Numbered from the stretch's first letter, positions 18,306 to 27,652 are shown. The stretch: 64,000 nt of DNA from Polyangia bacterium (GCA_030424595.1 JAUHWG010000001.1:434001-498000); one strand, 5' to 3'. Numbers and translations are program-made. Notes: generated by a model not told the origin, from the letters alone.

Positions 18306-18342
18306 TGTCACGTCGTCCTGCGCTTCGTGTCATTTTGTCACG
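18306..18342. repeat. Three direct TGTCA half-sites upstream of the T2SS regulator
   Basis: TGTCACG (18306), TGTCA (18328) and TGTCACG (18336) lie about 100-140 bp upstream of the regulator start, where an activator or repressor would bind. No factor can be named from the sequence. Confidence 0.25.
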
Positions 18343-18440
18343 CGATCGACCTCGACCCTCCCCAAATTTAGACCGCCGCGCTGCGAGCTCCCGCTGGGGA
18401 TCCGCACCGCGACGGCCGCGTTCAGCGCTCGTCTCCGCGA

Positions 18441-19298
18441 CTAGCAGCGGTCGGCGTAGAAGGTGCCGTTGAGGTCTGGCTTGGCCCAACCCCACGGCTC
18501 TTGCACGTCGCAGAGGCGAGCCTCGACCTGACTCTCATCGATCGCGACGATCTCCAGCGTGCCCTCCCAGGAACCCCCTCCAAAGCCGCACTCGTTGCCC
18601 CCCTCGTCCTCCCCGGTCTCGGTGAAGGTGCCGATGATGTCGCCGAGGCCGAAGGAGTAGACGCCGGGCGCCTGGTACTCCGGGGGGATGACGATCGTCG
18701 CGGACCACTGCGGTCCACACTCGAGGATCCCGCTCGGGTCCTTGCAGGTGAAGGACTGGTCCGAGAGCCTGATGTAGAGCGTGCTCGGGTCCTGCTCCTC
18801 GCCGCCGGAGGAGCCGCTGCTGCCGCTCCCCGAGGTCATGTCGGGCGGGAGCTGAGACTTGAGGTAGGCCATCGACGTGACGAGGCCCTCGATCGGCGCC
18901 GCATCGCCGCAGGCCTTGGGCGGATCGCCGGTCGACGAGTCCGTGTCCGAGTCGCTCGTCGCCTCGCTCGTCGCCCCGGTCGTCGACAGGCTCGTCGACC
19001 CCGTCGAGGTCGCGTCTGTGGTCGCGTCCGTCGTCGCGCCGCTCGTCCCCCCGGTCGTCGCCTCGCTGGTGCTCGAGTCGGAACTCTCCGAGGAGCCCGA
19101 GGAGTTGTTCGTCCCGCCGCTCGTCGAGCTGTCGCTGCCGCCGCTCGTCGCCTCGGAGTCGCTGCTCCCCTCGCCGGTCGTCGCCTCGCTCGCGCTCTCG
19201 CCCTCGTCATCGCCCTTGCTGTCACACCCGCCGAGGCCGAAGGCCCCGACCAGGGAGAGGGAGAGGGAGAGCGCGGTCCAATGATTAAGCTTGGTCAT
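18441..19298 (-). CDS. Lipoprotein with long Ser/Thr/Glu linker, unknown function
   Basis: 285 residues from the ATG at 19298; the reading frame is open upstream but that part has no leader character. The signal peptide ends LGLGGC (Cys25). A linker of about 115 residues made almost only of Ser, Thr, Gly, Asp, Glu and Ala follows. The remaining ~140 residues form a small Cys-containing domain (with CGDAAPIEGLV, FTCKDPSGILECG, and a terminal YADRC) that I do not recognise. It stands alone between the acyl-CoA dehydrogenase and the T2SS operon on the same strand. Probably a surface or periplasmic-facing lipoprotein. Confidence 0.78.
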   Translation of the reverse strand: MTKLNHWTALSLSLSLVGAFGLGGCDSKGDDEGESASEATTGEGSSDSEATSGGSDSSTSGGTNNSSGSSESSDSSTSEATTGGTSGATTDATTDATSTGSTSLSTTGATSEATSDSDTDSSTGDPPKACGDAAPIEGLVTSMAYLKSQLPPDMTSGSGSSGSSGGEEQDPSTLYIRLSDQSFTCKDPSGILECGPQWSATIVIPPEYQAPGVYSFGLGDIIGTFTETGEDEGGNECGFGGGSWEGTLEIVAIDESQVEARLCDVQEPWGWAKPDLNGTFYADRC

Positions 19299-19495
19299 GG
19301 CCCGGACGCTAGCATCCGACCGCGGCGAGCACACTCTGACAAGTCTGTCGCCGTCACGACACAGGTGTCGGCGAGGGCCTGACCCCACGGAGCGCAGCCC
19401 GAGGATCCTTTCGTCGGCCGCTCCCCTCCGGTACGCCGTTTCCTCCCAGGACCTGCGACAGATGACGACGGCGACGGGTACCCGCACCACGCGCA

Positions 19496-19528
19496 GGGCT
19501 CATCGACCGCGTGCGCGTCGATGAGCCC
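19496..19528 (-). terminator. Hairpin downstream of the acyl-CoA dehydrogenase
   Basis: A perfect 12-bp inverted repeat (GGGCTCATCGAC at 19496-19507 with its complement at 19517-19528; 9-nt loop) begins about 22 bp beyond the stop of the minus-strand dehydrogenase gene at 19550. No U tract is seen. Confidence 0.55.
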
Positions 19529-19549
19529 GAGGCGCCCCCCTGGGACGGG

Positions 19550-21472
19550 CTACTGGGCCGCGCTCTCGACGTCGTCGCCGGCTCGGAGCGACTCGATCAG
19601 GCGAGCACCGCGGGTCGTGATCTCCTCGTGCAGGGCGTTGCAGCGCAGCTCCGCCCGGTCGAGGAAACGATCGAGGAGCTCACGACGCTCTTCGTGACGC
19701 CGAGCCTGCTCGAGGAGGGACTCGGCGATCGCGATGTCGCCGAGGAGCCGACCGAGACGCTCTGCGTGGAGCATCGCGTAGGCGAAGTCCCGCTTCGGAT
19801 CCCAGCCATGACGGAGGCGATGGGACCACTCGCGGATCTTGTGCTTGCTCAGCTCGCGGAGCTTGCCGCCGACGGTCTTCTGCATCAGGTGCTGCTGGGC
19901 GCTGTAGCCGAGGCCCTGCAGCTTGGCCACGCGCCGCTCGAGGGGATCACGGGCGGAGAGCGAGCGCCAGCGGGCCTGGGCCAGATCGCGGACGAAGCCC
20001 TGCGGGTTCTTCATGATCCCGGTCAGGCTGTCCTTCATGATCATCAGGCCCTGGATCTGCGAGGTGCCCTCGTAGATCGGCAGGACCATCGCGTCGCGGA
20101 GGAGCTGCTCGGCCCGGTACTCCTGGGTGTAGCCGACGCCGCCGTGGATCTGGATCGAGAGGCGGCACATGTCGACCGCCCGCTCCGAGGCGAGGAGCTT
20201 GAGCATCGGCGTGACCCTGCGGGTCCGTCGACCGTAGCGGCGCGCCTGCTTCTCGTAGCGGGCGGCCTCGATCGAGCCGGGGTCCGCGTCGATCTTCGCC
20301 TTCGTCTTGCAGCGCTGGTGGAGCTCCTCGAAGTAGGCGCTCTCGACCGCGAGGGCGCGCAGGCCCTGGATGTCGGTCCGCATGCCCTCGAGGAAGTCGG
20401 CGATCATCTCATGACGATCGATCGTCTTGCCCATGCTCCCGCGCTCGGCGGCGTAGTCCTTGGCCAGGCGGTAGGCGGCCTCGCAGACGCCGATCGCCTC
20501 AAAGCCGACGCCGACCCGCGCGTTGTTCATCAGCAGGAGCATCAGGCGGAAGCCGTCACCGCGCCCGCCGATCAGATGCGCCGGGGTGTTGTCGAAGGTT
20601 ACGGCGGCGGTCGCCGAGCCGTGGTGGCCGAGCTTCTCCTCGAGGCGGTCGAGGGTGGCGAGACGGCGACGACCGCCCTCGCCGTCGTCCTCGTAGGCGG
20701 GGACGAGGAAGAGCGAGAGACCGCCGAGGCCCGCCTTGGGATCGTCGGGGCCGGCGGCCTCCTCCGTGCGGGCGATGACGATGTGGTACTTGCCGTGGCC
20801 CGAGGTCAGGAAGATCTTCTGGCCCGAGACCCTCCACTCGCCGGACTCGTCCTGCTCGCCGCGGGCGATCAGGGCGGCCATGTCGGAGCCGGCGTTGGGC
20901 TCCGTGATGTCCATGCTGCCCCAGGCGTCGCCAGCGATGATCTCGCGGATCGCCGACTCGAAGCGGGTCCCGGTCAGGGCGTGGGTCTCGCGGTCGAAGG
21001 TCGTCGTCCCCTCGTGCATCGAGTAGAGCAGGAGCGCCAGGGCGATGCCGCTGTGGAAGTTGTAGTGGGTCATCACGCCGTTGTCGGCGCGGGCCATCAG
21101 CTCCGAGGCCATGTAGTGGACGACCATCGGGCAGTTGAAGCCGCCGAGCTCGCGGGGCAGCGCCAGACCGTGGAGCTCGAGCTCCTTCATCCGATCGAAG
21201 ATCCTGTTCATCGCCGCCGGCAGGACGCCCTCGCCGTCGACCATCGACGCGCCCTCGCGATCGATCTCGGGGGAGACCGGGGCGATCTCTTCGGCCGCGA
21301 ACTCGCCTACCATCGTGACGATGTCGCGGTAGGTGCTGCGCGCCTCCTCGAGATCCTCAAAGCTCTCCGGCGCCTTGAAGTCGTGCTCGACCAGGCGGAC
21401 GAGCGGCTCCCAGTCGATGCCGCGGTCGAAGTAGTAGAGCAGGTCGTCGTTGTCTTCGAAGAAGTTCGCCAA
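19550..21472 (-). CDS. Large acyl-CoA dehydrogenase, DmdC-like subgroup
   Basis: 640 residues, longer than ordinary acyl-CoA dehydrogenases (~380) and matching the ~600-residue group that includes DmdC (3-methylmercaptopropionyl-CoA dehydrogenase). The FAD/substrate segments are MDITEPNAGSDMAAL (~180) and SGQKIFLTSG (~212). The catalytic Glu lies in LPIYEGTSQIQ (~470). A C-terminal helical extension follows (~490-640). The start appears to be TTG at 21472 with GAGG 7 nt upstream; no ATG or GTG start precedes it in frame. Substrate cannot be told from sequence; fatty acyl-CoA or a methylthio-acyl-CoA are options. Confidence 0.88.
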   Translation of the reverse strand: MANFFEDNDDLLYYFDRGIDWEPLVRLVEHDFKAPESFEDLEEARSTYRDIVTMVGEFAAEEIAPVSPEIDREGASMVDGEGVLPAAMNRIFDRMKELELHGLALPRELGGFNCPMVVHYMASELMARADNGVMTHYNFHSGIALALLLYSMHEGTTTFDRETHALTGTRFESAIREIIAGDAWGSMDITEPNAGSDMAALIARGEQDESGEWRVSGQKIFLTSGHGKYHIVIARTEEAAGPDDPKAGLGGLSLFLVPAYEDDGEGGRRRLATLDRLEEKLGHHGSATAAVTFDNTPAHLIGGRGDGFRLMLLLMNNARVGVGFEAIGVCEAAYRLAKDYAAERGSMGKTIDRHEMIADFLEGMRTDIQGLRALAVESAYFEELHQRCKTKAKIDADPGSIEAARYEKQARRYGRRTRRVTPMLKLLASERAVDMCRLSIQIHGGVGYTQEYRAEQLLRDAMVLPIYEGTSQIQGLMIMKDSLTGIMKNPQGFVRDLAQARWRSLSARDPLERRVAKLQGLGYSAQQHLMQKTVGGKLRELSKHKIREWSHRLRHGWDPKRDFAYAMLHAERLGRLLGDIAIAESLLEQARRHEERRELLDRFLDRAELRCNALHEEITTRGARLIESLRAGDDVESAAQ

Positions 21473-21591
21473 GGTGTACCTCGCGTCCGCAGATCTAGGC
21501 CTGAGGATCGCGGTAGCCTATGAGACAGATCGATGCGCGGGCAAGGGCGTCGAGCGCGACGCACCTGCGCAAGATGGTTCGCATCTGCCCT

Positions 21592-22704
21592 TTAGGGCCT
21601 CGTCGGGAGGAGCCCGAGCTCGCGGAGCCAGGTCGCCAGCTCGCGGACGTAGGCGCCACGCCCGACCTGGAGAACATGCCCGCCGGTGAACTCAAAACGG
21701 CGAGGCCGCCCCCAGTGCTCCCAGAGCGCGTCTACATGGGGACGCGTGACCAACCCGTCGTTGCTCGCGCCGACGATCAGGCGGTGGGAGCGGGGCACCT
21801 TGGGCTGGTAGCTGAGGGGCGAGTGGAGGGCCCAGGCCGCCCTGAAGCGCTCGAGCGTCATCCCTAGCGCCCGCGCCTCCTCGTGCACCGACTCTCCCTC
21901 GCCCTGCTCCCAGAAGAGGTCCGCGAGAGACGCCGGAGCGATGATCGGCACGGCGAAGCTCAGACGATCGTCGATCGACGCCAGGAGCGCGCTCGTGTAG
22001 CCGCCGAGGCTCGATCCCATGACCCCCAGCGGAGCACCATTGCCCTCCTTGATCATCGAGATCAGCGCGCGCAACTCCTGCACGGTCTGGACGAAGGCCT
22101 CGTTGCTGCGGACGATGTCCACCGACGGGTGGAGCTCCCCCGAGCGGTGTCCCGGCGGCCGTCGGAGGCCGTGGAACGGCGCGACGTAGAAATAGACGTC
22201 GAGCCCGAGCTGCCGGTAGAGGCGGCCGATGTTGAACTCGACCTCGTGAAGACGACGATCGCCGACCCCCCAACCGTGGAGGAGGAGGACCGAGAGAGGC
22301 GCCGGCCGATCGTGCCGCCAGGCGAAGACGTGGAGCTCCGAGAGGCCCTGGTAGCGGCGAAACCTCGGCAGGTAGTCGGGGTCGATCGGGGCATAGGGCG
22401 TCGGCAGGCGATAGTGGCTGAGGGTGCCGCCGCGGACGTTCTTCTGCCGGACAGGCGCCCGCCGAACCAGCGGCGCGCGTGGGGCGAGGAGCTGGTCCGG
22501 GTCGCGGAGGATGGCCGGGGCGCTGTAGCGGAGGTTCGCCTCGAGGAGGGCGTCGAGCTCCGCCGGCGTCGCCGCCGGAATCGGCTGCCGGAGGAAGATC
22601 TGGCGCAGAGCGCGGAACATCAGGCGGTCTGCGCCGAGGAGGGCTGCGCCTGCGACACGCGCGGCGACGCCGGAACGGCCGCGGGGTTTGGGCTCGCGGA
22701 TCAC
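21592..22704 (-). CDS. Alpha/beta-hydrolase family protein
   Basis: 370 residues with an alpha/beta-hydrolase fold. The first strand and oxyanion loop are LSVLLLHGWGVG (~137-148), the nucleophile elbow is MGSSLGGYTS (Ser ~229), an acid candidate is in SNDGLVTRPHVD (~320) and the catalytic His candidate is in FTGGHVLQVGRG (~347). An N-terminal region of about 100 residues precedes the core. The layout recalls the ABHD18/DUF2048-type hydrolases, but that is a guess. It is on the same strand as the downstream acyl-CoA dehydrogenase (119 bp apart) and divergent from the SDR-protease fusion (50 bp apart). An esterase or thioesterase acting on lipid metabolites is an inference from context. Confidence 0.8.
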   Translation of the reverse strand: MIREPKPRGRSGVAARVAGAALLGADRLMFRALRQIFLRQPIPAATPAELDALLEANLRYSAPAILRDPDQLLAPRAPLVRRAPVRQKNVRGGTLSHYRLPTPYAPIDPDYLPRFRRYQGLSELHVFAWRHDRPAPLSVLLLHGWGVGDRRLHEVEFNIGRLYRQLGLDVYFYVAPFHGLRRPPGHRSGELHPSVDIVRSNEAFVQTVQELRALISMIKEGNGAPLGVMGSSLGGYTSALLASIDDRLSFAVPIIAPASLADLFWEQGEGESVHEEARALGMTLERFRAAWALHSPLSYQPKVPRSHRLIVGASNDGLVTRPHVDALWEHWGRPRRFEFTGGHVLQVGRGAYVRELATWLRELGLLPTRP

Positions 22705-22754
22705 GAAGCGTCAACTATAGCGGCTGTCGCCATCCTCGGGCAGCATCGTCGCCG

Positions 22755-24320
22755 ATGGAGGTCGCGATCGTCGGCGCCAGCGGCTTCCTCGGCCGCCACC
22801 TCTGCGCCCACCTGCGGGCCTGCGGACACAGGAGCGTCGCGCTCCTCCGAGGGCCACGGGAGACCGACGCCGACCGCGACCTGGTGCTCGACCTCCTCGG
22901 CGACCCGGGCGAGCTGTCCCGGGCCGTCGCCGGTGTCGACGCGATCGTCAACCTCGCGGGGCTCAAGCGCGGCTCCTCCGAGGCGATGGAGCGCGCGCAC
23001 ATCAAGATCCCCGCGGCCCTCTACGAGGGCGCCCTCCGGGCCGATCTCCGCCTCGTCCACATCAGCGTCGCCGGTTGTCGGGATGATCCCGACTCGCCCT
23101 ATATGGCGACGAAGTGGCGCGGCGAGGCGGTCCTCCGCGGGTCTGGAGCAGCGGTGACGATCCTCCGCCCAGGCGTCATCTACGGCGAGGGTGATGACCT
23201 GCTGCGAAACCTCGCGGCGATGATCCGTCACTCGCCGATCTTCCCTGCCCCCGGCGGCGGCGGTGCGCTCCTGCAGCCGGTCGCGGTCGCCGATGTCTGC
23301 GCTGCGATCATCGCAGCCCTCGACGCTGAGATCGCGGAGGACAAGACCTATGACATCGTCGGGGGGTCGCCGGTCGAGCTCCGCGCGCTCGTCCGTCAGG
23401 TCGCCCAGGCCCTCTCGCTCCCGCTGTGGATCGTCCCAGCTCCCATCCCGCTGATGCGACCCGTCGCCGCGCTCATGGAGCGCCTGCTCGCGGATCCCCC
23501 GGTGACGCGGGCGCAGCTCGGGCTCCTGAGCGCGGGCGTCACCGGGGATCCTGAGCCTGCTCAGCGGGAGCTCGGGATCGAGGCGAGCCCGCTCGATCGA
23601 CCGACGATCGAGGCCGTCTGCGCGGACGTGGGACCGTGGCTCGGGATCTCTCTACGTCCGCTGTGGATCGCGGACACAACGACGATGCGCATCGCTGCGC
23701 CCCAGCTCCGACGCGCCCTCGCGCTCCTCCCCCTCGCCGTCGGCCTCCCCCTCACCCTCAGCCTCGCCGCGGGCGACCTCTGGGGGGCGATGCCCCTCAG
23801 CTACGCGCTGCTCCTGCCGACGGTCGTCGTCGCGCTCCCCCTCCCCTACCGTCGCCTGCTGCGGCTCGACACCCGGGCGCTCCTCACCGGCGGCGGCGCA
23901 GCGGCGATCCTCTATGGGCTCGGGGCCGCCGTCATCGCCCTGCTGGGCCAGATCGCGCCCGCTGCGGCGACCGCCCTCGCCGAGCTCGAGCTCGTCGCTG
24001 CCGACGGGCCGGGCCTATGGATGGCGCCCCTCCTCGTCCTGACGGTGATCGGCGAGGAGGTGGTCTTTCGGACAGCTCTCCTCCTGCCGCTCGCGGCGAG
24101 GATCGGCCCTTGGGCCGCCGTGATCCTCTGCGCCCTGCTCTACACCCTCGCACACGCGGCCGCCGGCCCCCCCCTCCTCCTCCTCGCGGCGGCCGGCGCA
24201 GGTCTCTTCTGGGGCTATCTCCACATCAGGACCGGCTCACTCCTCGCGACGATCCTCTGCCATCTCCTCTGGGACATCGCCGTGATCGCGGTCGCGCCCT
24301 ACAGCGTCACGGCGACGTAG
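22755..24320 (+). CDS. Fusion of an NAD(P)-binding SDR-type domain with a CAAX-type (CPBP) membrane protease
   Basis: 521 residues. Residues 1-300 are an extended/atypical SDR of the NDUFA9-like kind: nucleotide loop VGASGFLGRHL, then VDAIVNLAG, a YMATK segment corresponding to YxxxK, and VTILRPGVIYGEG. Residues ~310-521 are hydrophobic with about six membrane helices and carry the three CPBP motifs: EEVVFR (~433-438), a YTLAH segment and HLLWD near the end. These are the Glu, Arg and His positions of the Rce1-like metalloprotease core. The reading frame is continuous with no frameshift sign. The ATG at 22755 starts right at the Rossmann fold; an upstream open frame has no coding character. 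Confidence 0.85.
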   Translation: MEVAIVGASGFLGRHLCAHLRACGHRSVALLRGPRETDADRDLVLDLLGDPGELSRAVAGVDAIVNLAGLKRGSSEAMERAHIKIPAALYEGALRADLRLVHISVAGCRDDPDSPYMATKWRGEAVLRGSGAAVTILRPGVIYGEGDDLLRNLAAMIRHSPIFPAPGGGGALLQPVAVADVCAAIIAALDAEIAEDKTYDIVGGSPVELRALVRQVAQALSLPLWIVPAPIPLMRPVAALMERLLADPPVTRAQLGLLSAGVTGDPEPAQRELGIEASPLDRPTIEAVCADVGPWLGISLRPLWIADTTTMRIAAPQLRRALALLPLAVGLPLTLSLAAGDLWGAMPLSYALLLPTVVVALPLPYRRLLRLDTRALLTGGGAAAILYGLGAAVIALLGQIAPAAATALAELELVAADGPGLWMAPLLVLTVIGEEVVFRTALLLPLAARIGPWAAVILCALLYTLAHAAAGPPLLLLAAAGAGLFWGYLHIRTGSLLATILCHLLWDIAVIAVAPYSVTAT

Positions 24321-24835
24321 GAGTCCTTCGCCGCGCGGGCTAGCGAGACCGCGGAGTGCCCGCAGAGACAAGCCTGAACGCGCGACGCACCGCTCGCGCT
24401 CACGTCCTCGGTGCCTATGGTCATTCGCCGAGCTCGCGAACGCCTGCGCCCCCAAGGCGCCGAAGCGTGCCCGCTCGTCGTGGGCTCATCGTGCTCCCTG
24501 GGCCCGCGCTGGACAACAAGCGATCGCTGCCCCCCAAGTCGCCCGCGCGAGGTCGCATGATGCCGAACTATCATGAAGCTCCATTCGAGCTCGCCCAGGC
24601 GAGGCTCGATCATAGACGTTTCGCCGGCTCGGGGGAGAGCCTAGGCTTTGTGACGCAGGCCGCAGAGGACCGCGGATCGGTCGTAGGTGGCGGTGTCCGT
24701 GAGGTTCTATGATGATCGGCGAGTTTTGGGCGGTGCGTATCAGCGTCGCTGAAAGGTTCAGCGTGGCCCTATCGCAGGGTTCGGGCGATGAGCGGACCAC
24801 GAGCTTGGCTCCACAGACGACAGTGAGCTCCGCCC
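24321..24835. other. Intergenic region, 515 bp, no convincing gene
   Basis: Open frames here (for example 24356-24712 on the plus strand) are Pro/Arg-rich, lack homology I recognise and overlap each other on both strands. One perfect small hairpin, CGCTGAA-AGG-TTCAGCG, lies at 24747-24763, about 70 bp before the DUF4157 gene, and may belong to its promoter region. Confidence 0.6.
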
Positions 24836-26998
24836 ATGCCTGATCGCCTCCGGACCCACCGCCCCACGCTGGGCTCACGTCGATCACCGATTGGCTTCGC
24901 CGGGACCGCGAAGCGGCCGCCTCCGACCACGGGCGCCGGCTCGCTTGACCGACAGATCGAGGCGCTCGCGGGCGAGAGCGGCCCGAGCCTCGGCCGCGAG
25001 GACACTGAGGAGTCCTTCGGCGAGCGCATGTCACAGCTCGTCGTCAAGCCGACGATCCAGGCCAAGAGCTACGATCTCTCGACCCCCGGCGATCCGGCGG
25101 AGAGAGAGGCCGACCACGTCGCCGATCAGGTGATGCGACGACTCGGCGGCGAGACCGAGCAGAGCGTCGATCCGATCCGCGCAAGTCCGACCGCGCCGAT
25201 CCTTCCGGACCGCGAAGGCTCGTCGATGGGCGCGACGCCGGACTCGTTCGCGTCGACCCTGGACAGCTCGAGCGGCGGCGGACGACCACTCCCCTCAGGG
25301 CTACGCCGCCGCGTCGAAGGGGTGATGGGGGAGAGCTTCGCGAAGGTCCGGGTCCACTCCGATCCGAAGGCCAACGAGCTCAGCTCATCGATCCAGGCGA
25401 GGGCCTTCACCAAGGGCCCCAACATCTACTTTGGTCGCGGGGAGTACCGCCCCGAGAGCCCCGGCGGTCAGCGCCTCCTGGCCCACGAGCTGACCCACGT
25501 CGCCCAGCAGGCGAAGTCCCCCGACAAGGGCACGATTCACCGCAAGCTGACCGTCGGCGGGACCGTCTACAAGGGCTGGCGGATCCGCGGCAACTCCTCC
25601 AAGCAGGTCCGCCAGGCCTGGGCGAAGATCAAGGCCTCCAAGCATACGCCGGCGACGAAGTGGGGCAACGCCCACCTCAACCGCCTCCAGCTCTGGGTCT
25701 CCCGCGAGGCCAGCTACAGCGTCCAGGTCTGGATGAGCATGCAGGACCTGGAGTTCAGCAGCTGGGAGGAGGCAGCGCAGGCCCTCGACGCGGAGGTCGA
25801 GGCCCAGGCCAACAGACAGCGAGAGAAGCGGCTCGCGAAGACCGCCAAGGGCTCCAACCCGGCGATCAAGACGAACCTCGCCGCGGCGATGCGAAAGATC
25901 GGCGCTTGGGTCACCCAGGCCTACCCGGGGCAGGTCGCGGTGAGGGCCCGCCGCGCCCGCACAGATACGCTGTACCCGTCGATCTGGCACTGGCTCGAGG
26001 TCTTTCACGGGCAATACGACCACTTCTATCCCAATGGTCATATCAAGACGCGGATGAACCGACCGACCCCCAAGAAGGTGTCGACCAACTTCGCGATCCT
26101 CCGCGAGATCGTCTATGCGCTCGGCAGCGTGACCGGCGTCGGCTACACCGACACCGACACCGCGACGAGCATCTATGACGCGCCGAGCCCCTACGACGGC
26201 GGCGCGCGCTACGGGACCAGCAGCACCGGCAGGACCCGGATCGACAAGGACGGCGGGGAGACCCGCGACGGCTGGACCATGGTCGGCACCCATGACTGGG
26301 TCAAGCACGCCCGCGCCAAGAAGATGCCCCTGAGCGCTGGCGCCTCGAACACCACCGACCGGATGCTCCAGATGGCGGGGAAGGCCGGCTGCGGCGCCCG
26401 GGGGAAGCAGGCGATCGCCTGGGCCGGCTTCATCTTCTGGAACACCAAGTTCTACACCCACCACAGCCCGAGCCACACCTTCCACGAGATCATGGACATC
26501 GCCAACGTCAACCACGGTGTGAGCTACGACGTCGACAACCCCTACGGGTTTCAGGAGGCGGAGCAGGAGGAGGTCGCCCCGAGGTCGAGCGTCCCAGACT
26601 TTGACCCCCTGCAGGCGATCATACTCCTCGACAAGACCGCAGCCCCTGCACCGCCCACGCCGGTGGTCCCGCAACAGCAGGCCCCCGTCGTCGACACGAC
26701 CGCCTTCGCGAACATCCCGACAGGGCCCGTGCTCGGCAAACCGACCTTTGCCGACGGGAAGACGATGACCGCGTCGAAGACGATGGGTGGAACGGCGCGG
26801 ACCGTCACCTTCATGGCGACCCCCAGCGAGACCGACGAGAACCAGCTCCCGCTCAAGATGCACAAGGTCATCTGTACGCCGGACATGCGCGCGGCGGGCC
26901 TCGCTCAGCTTCAGCCCTTGGGCTTCGGCAGGCGCTTTGTCTTCGTCCGCCTCTCCGATCTCTTCGACCTCCAGACCGGCCATTGGAACCTCAACTAA
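24836..26998 (+). CDS. DUF4157 (eCIS core-domain) protein, candidate contractile-injection effector
   Basis: 720 residues. Residues ~72-105 have the typical lead-in to DUF4157 (DPAEREADHVADQVMRRL) and ~150-228 hold the DUF4157 domain itself: FAKVRVHSDPKANELSSSI, ARAFTKGPNIYFGRGEY, and LLAHELTHVAQQ, which contains the HExxH zinc-protease signature. In established cases DUF4157 marks proteins loaded into extracellular contractile injection systems. Residues ~240-590 are a domain I do not recognise, with conserved-looking Trp, Cys and His (GWTMVGTHDWVKHARAKKM; AGKAGCGARGKQAIAWAG; THHSPSHTFHEIMD). The last ~120 residues are a Pro/Ala linker and a small beta domain. The stop overlaps the next start (TAATG). 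No eCIS structural genes are in the window. Confidence 0.85.
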   Translation: MPDRLRTHRPTLGSRRSPIGFAGTAKRPPPTTGAGSLDRQIEALAGESGPSLGREDTEESFGERMSQLVVKPTIQAKSYDLSTPGDPAEREADHVADQVMRRLGGETEQSVDPIRASPTAPILPDREGSSMGATPDSFASTLDSSSGGGRPLPSGLRRRVEGVMGESFAKVRVHSDPKANELSSSIQARAFTKGPNIYFGRGEYRPESPGGQRLLAHELTHVAQQAKSPDKGTIHRKLTVGGTVYKGWRIRGNSSKQVRQAWAKIKASKHTPATKWGNAHLNRLQLWVSREASYSVQVWMSMQDLEFSSWEEAAQALDAEVEAQANRQREKRLAKTAKGSNPAIKTNLAAAMRKIGAWVTQAYPGQVAVRARRARTDTLYPSIWHWLEVFHGQYDHFYPNGHIKTRMNRPTPKKVSTNFAILREIVYALGSVTGVGYTDTDTATSIYDAPSPYDGGARYGTSSTGRTRIDKDGGETRDGWTMVGTHDWVKHARAKKMPLSAGASNTTDRMLQMAGKAGCGARGKQAIAWAGFIFWNTKFYTHHSPSHTFHEIMDIANVNHGVSYDVDNPYGFQEAEQEEVAPRSSVPDFDPLQAIILLDKTAAPAPPTPVVPQQQAPVVDTTAFANIPTGPVLGKPTFADGKTMTASKTMGGTARTVTFMATPSETDENQLPLKMHKVICTPDMRAAGLAQLQPLGFGRRFVFVRLSDLFDLQTGHWNLN

Positions 26999-27453
26999 TG
27001 TCGATGCTCCCCTATCTCCGCGAGATCCTCACCGAGCAGGGTTGGCCCTTTCAGGAGCACCCCGAGCTCCCCATCGTCCGCGTCGAGCTCGAGGGCGAGA
27101 ACGGCGACTGGGAGGTCTACGTCGAGCTCCGCGACGAAGCCCAGCAGTTCCTCGTCTACTCGGTGTACAGCGTCGATATCACTGCTGAGCTGCGAATCGC
27201 GCTAGCAGAGCTGCTCCACCGGATCAACTGTGGCCTGGTCATCGGCTGCTTCGAGCTCGACTACGAGGACGACGCGGTGCGCCTGCGGACGAGCGCCGAC
27301 ATGACGGTCACACCGCCCTCGCGCGCGCTCGCCGAGCGCCTGGTCGTCGGCAACACCCTGATCATGGACCTCCACCTCCCCTCGATCGAGGCGGTCGCGA
27401 GCGGGGACATGTCCGTGAGCGAGGCGATGGCGGCCAAAGAAGCGCTCGACTGA
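26998..27453 (+). CDS. YbjN-family protein, chaperone-like partner of the DUF4157 protein
   Basis: 151 residues with the YbjN pattern: YLREILTEQGWPF at the start, DWEVYVELRDEAQQFLVYSV, LLHRINCGLVIGCFELDYED and SADMTVTPPSRALAERLV. YbjN proteins share the alpha/beta fold of type III secretion chaperones (CesT-like). The ATG at 26998 uses the last base of the upstream TAA, so its translation should be coupled to the DUF4157 gene. A chaperone or loading role for that protein is inferred from this coupling and from the fold. An in-frame ATG at 26983 inside the upstream gene is less likely. Confidence 0.85.
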   Translation: MSMLPYLREILTEQGWPFQEHPELPIVRVELEGENGDWEVYVELRDEAQQFLVYSVYSVDITAELRIALAELLHRINCGLVIGCFELDYEDDAVRLRTSADMTVTPPSRALAERLVVGNTLIMDLHLPSIEAVASGDMSVSEAMAAKEALD

Positions 27454-27652
27454 GCTCGGGGGCGGACCTGCGCCGTTCGATGGACCGTCGACAGAGCTCC
27501 GCTGGCTCACGCTCTCGACGGCTCCGCGGACGAGCGCAGGTTCCGGCGAACGACGCCGGACCGCCTCGGCCGAGTGGAGCGGACCGCCCCCCCTCATCGC
27601 TCCCCGCCCTGTCGCTTGTGGACTCGGCACCGGCGATGCGAAGCTCGACCCC

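Noticed and set aside
24356..24712. 118-codon plus-strand frame in the gap before the DUF4157 gene
   Set aside because: Composition is Arg/Pro/Ser-rich with no ribosome site or motif; competing frames of the same quality cover the other strand.
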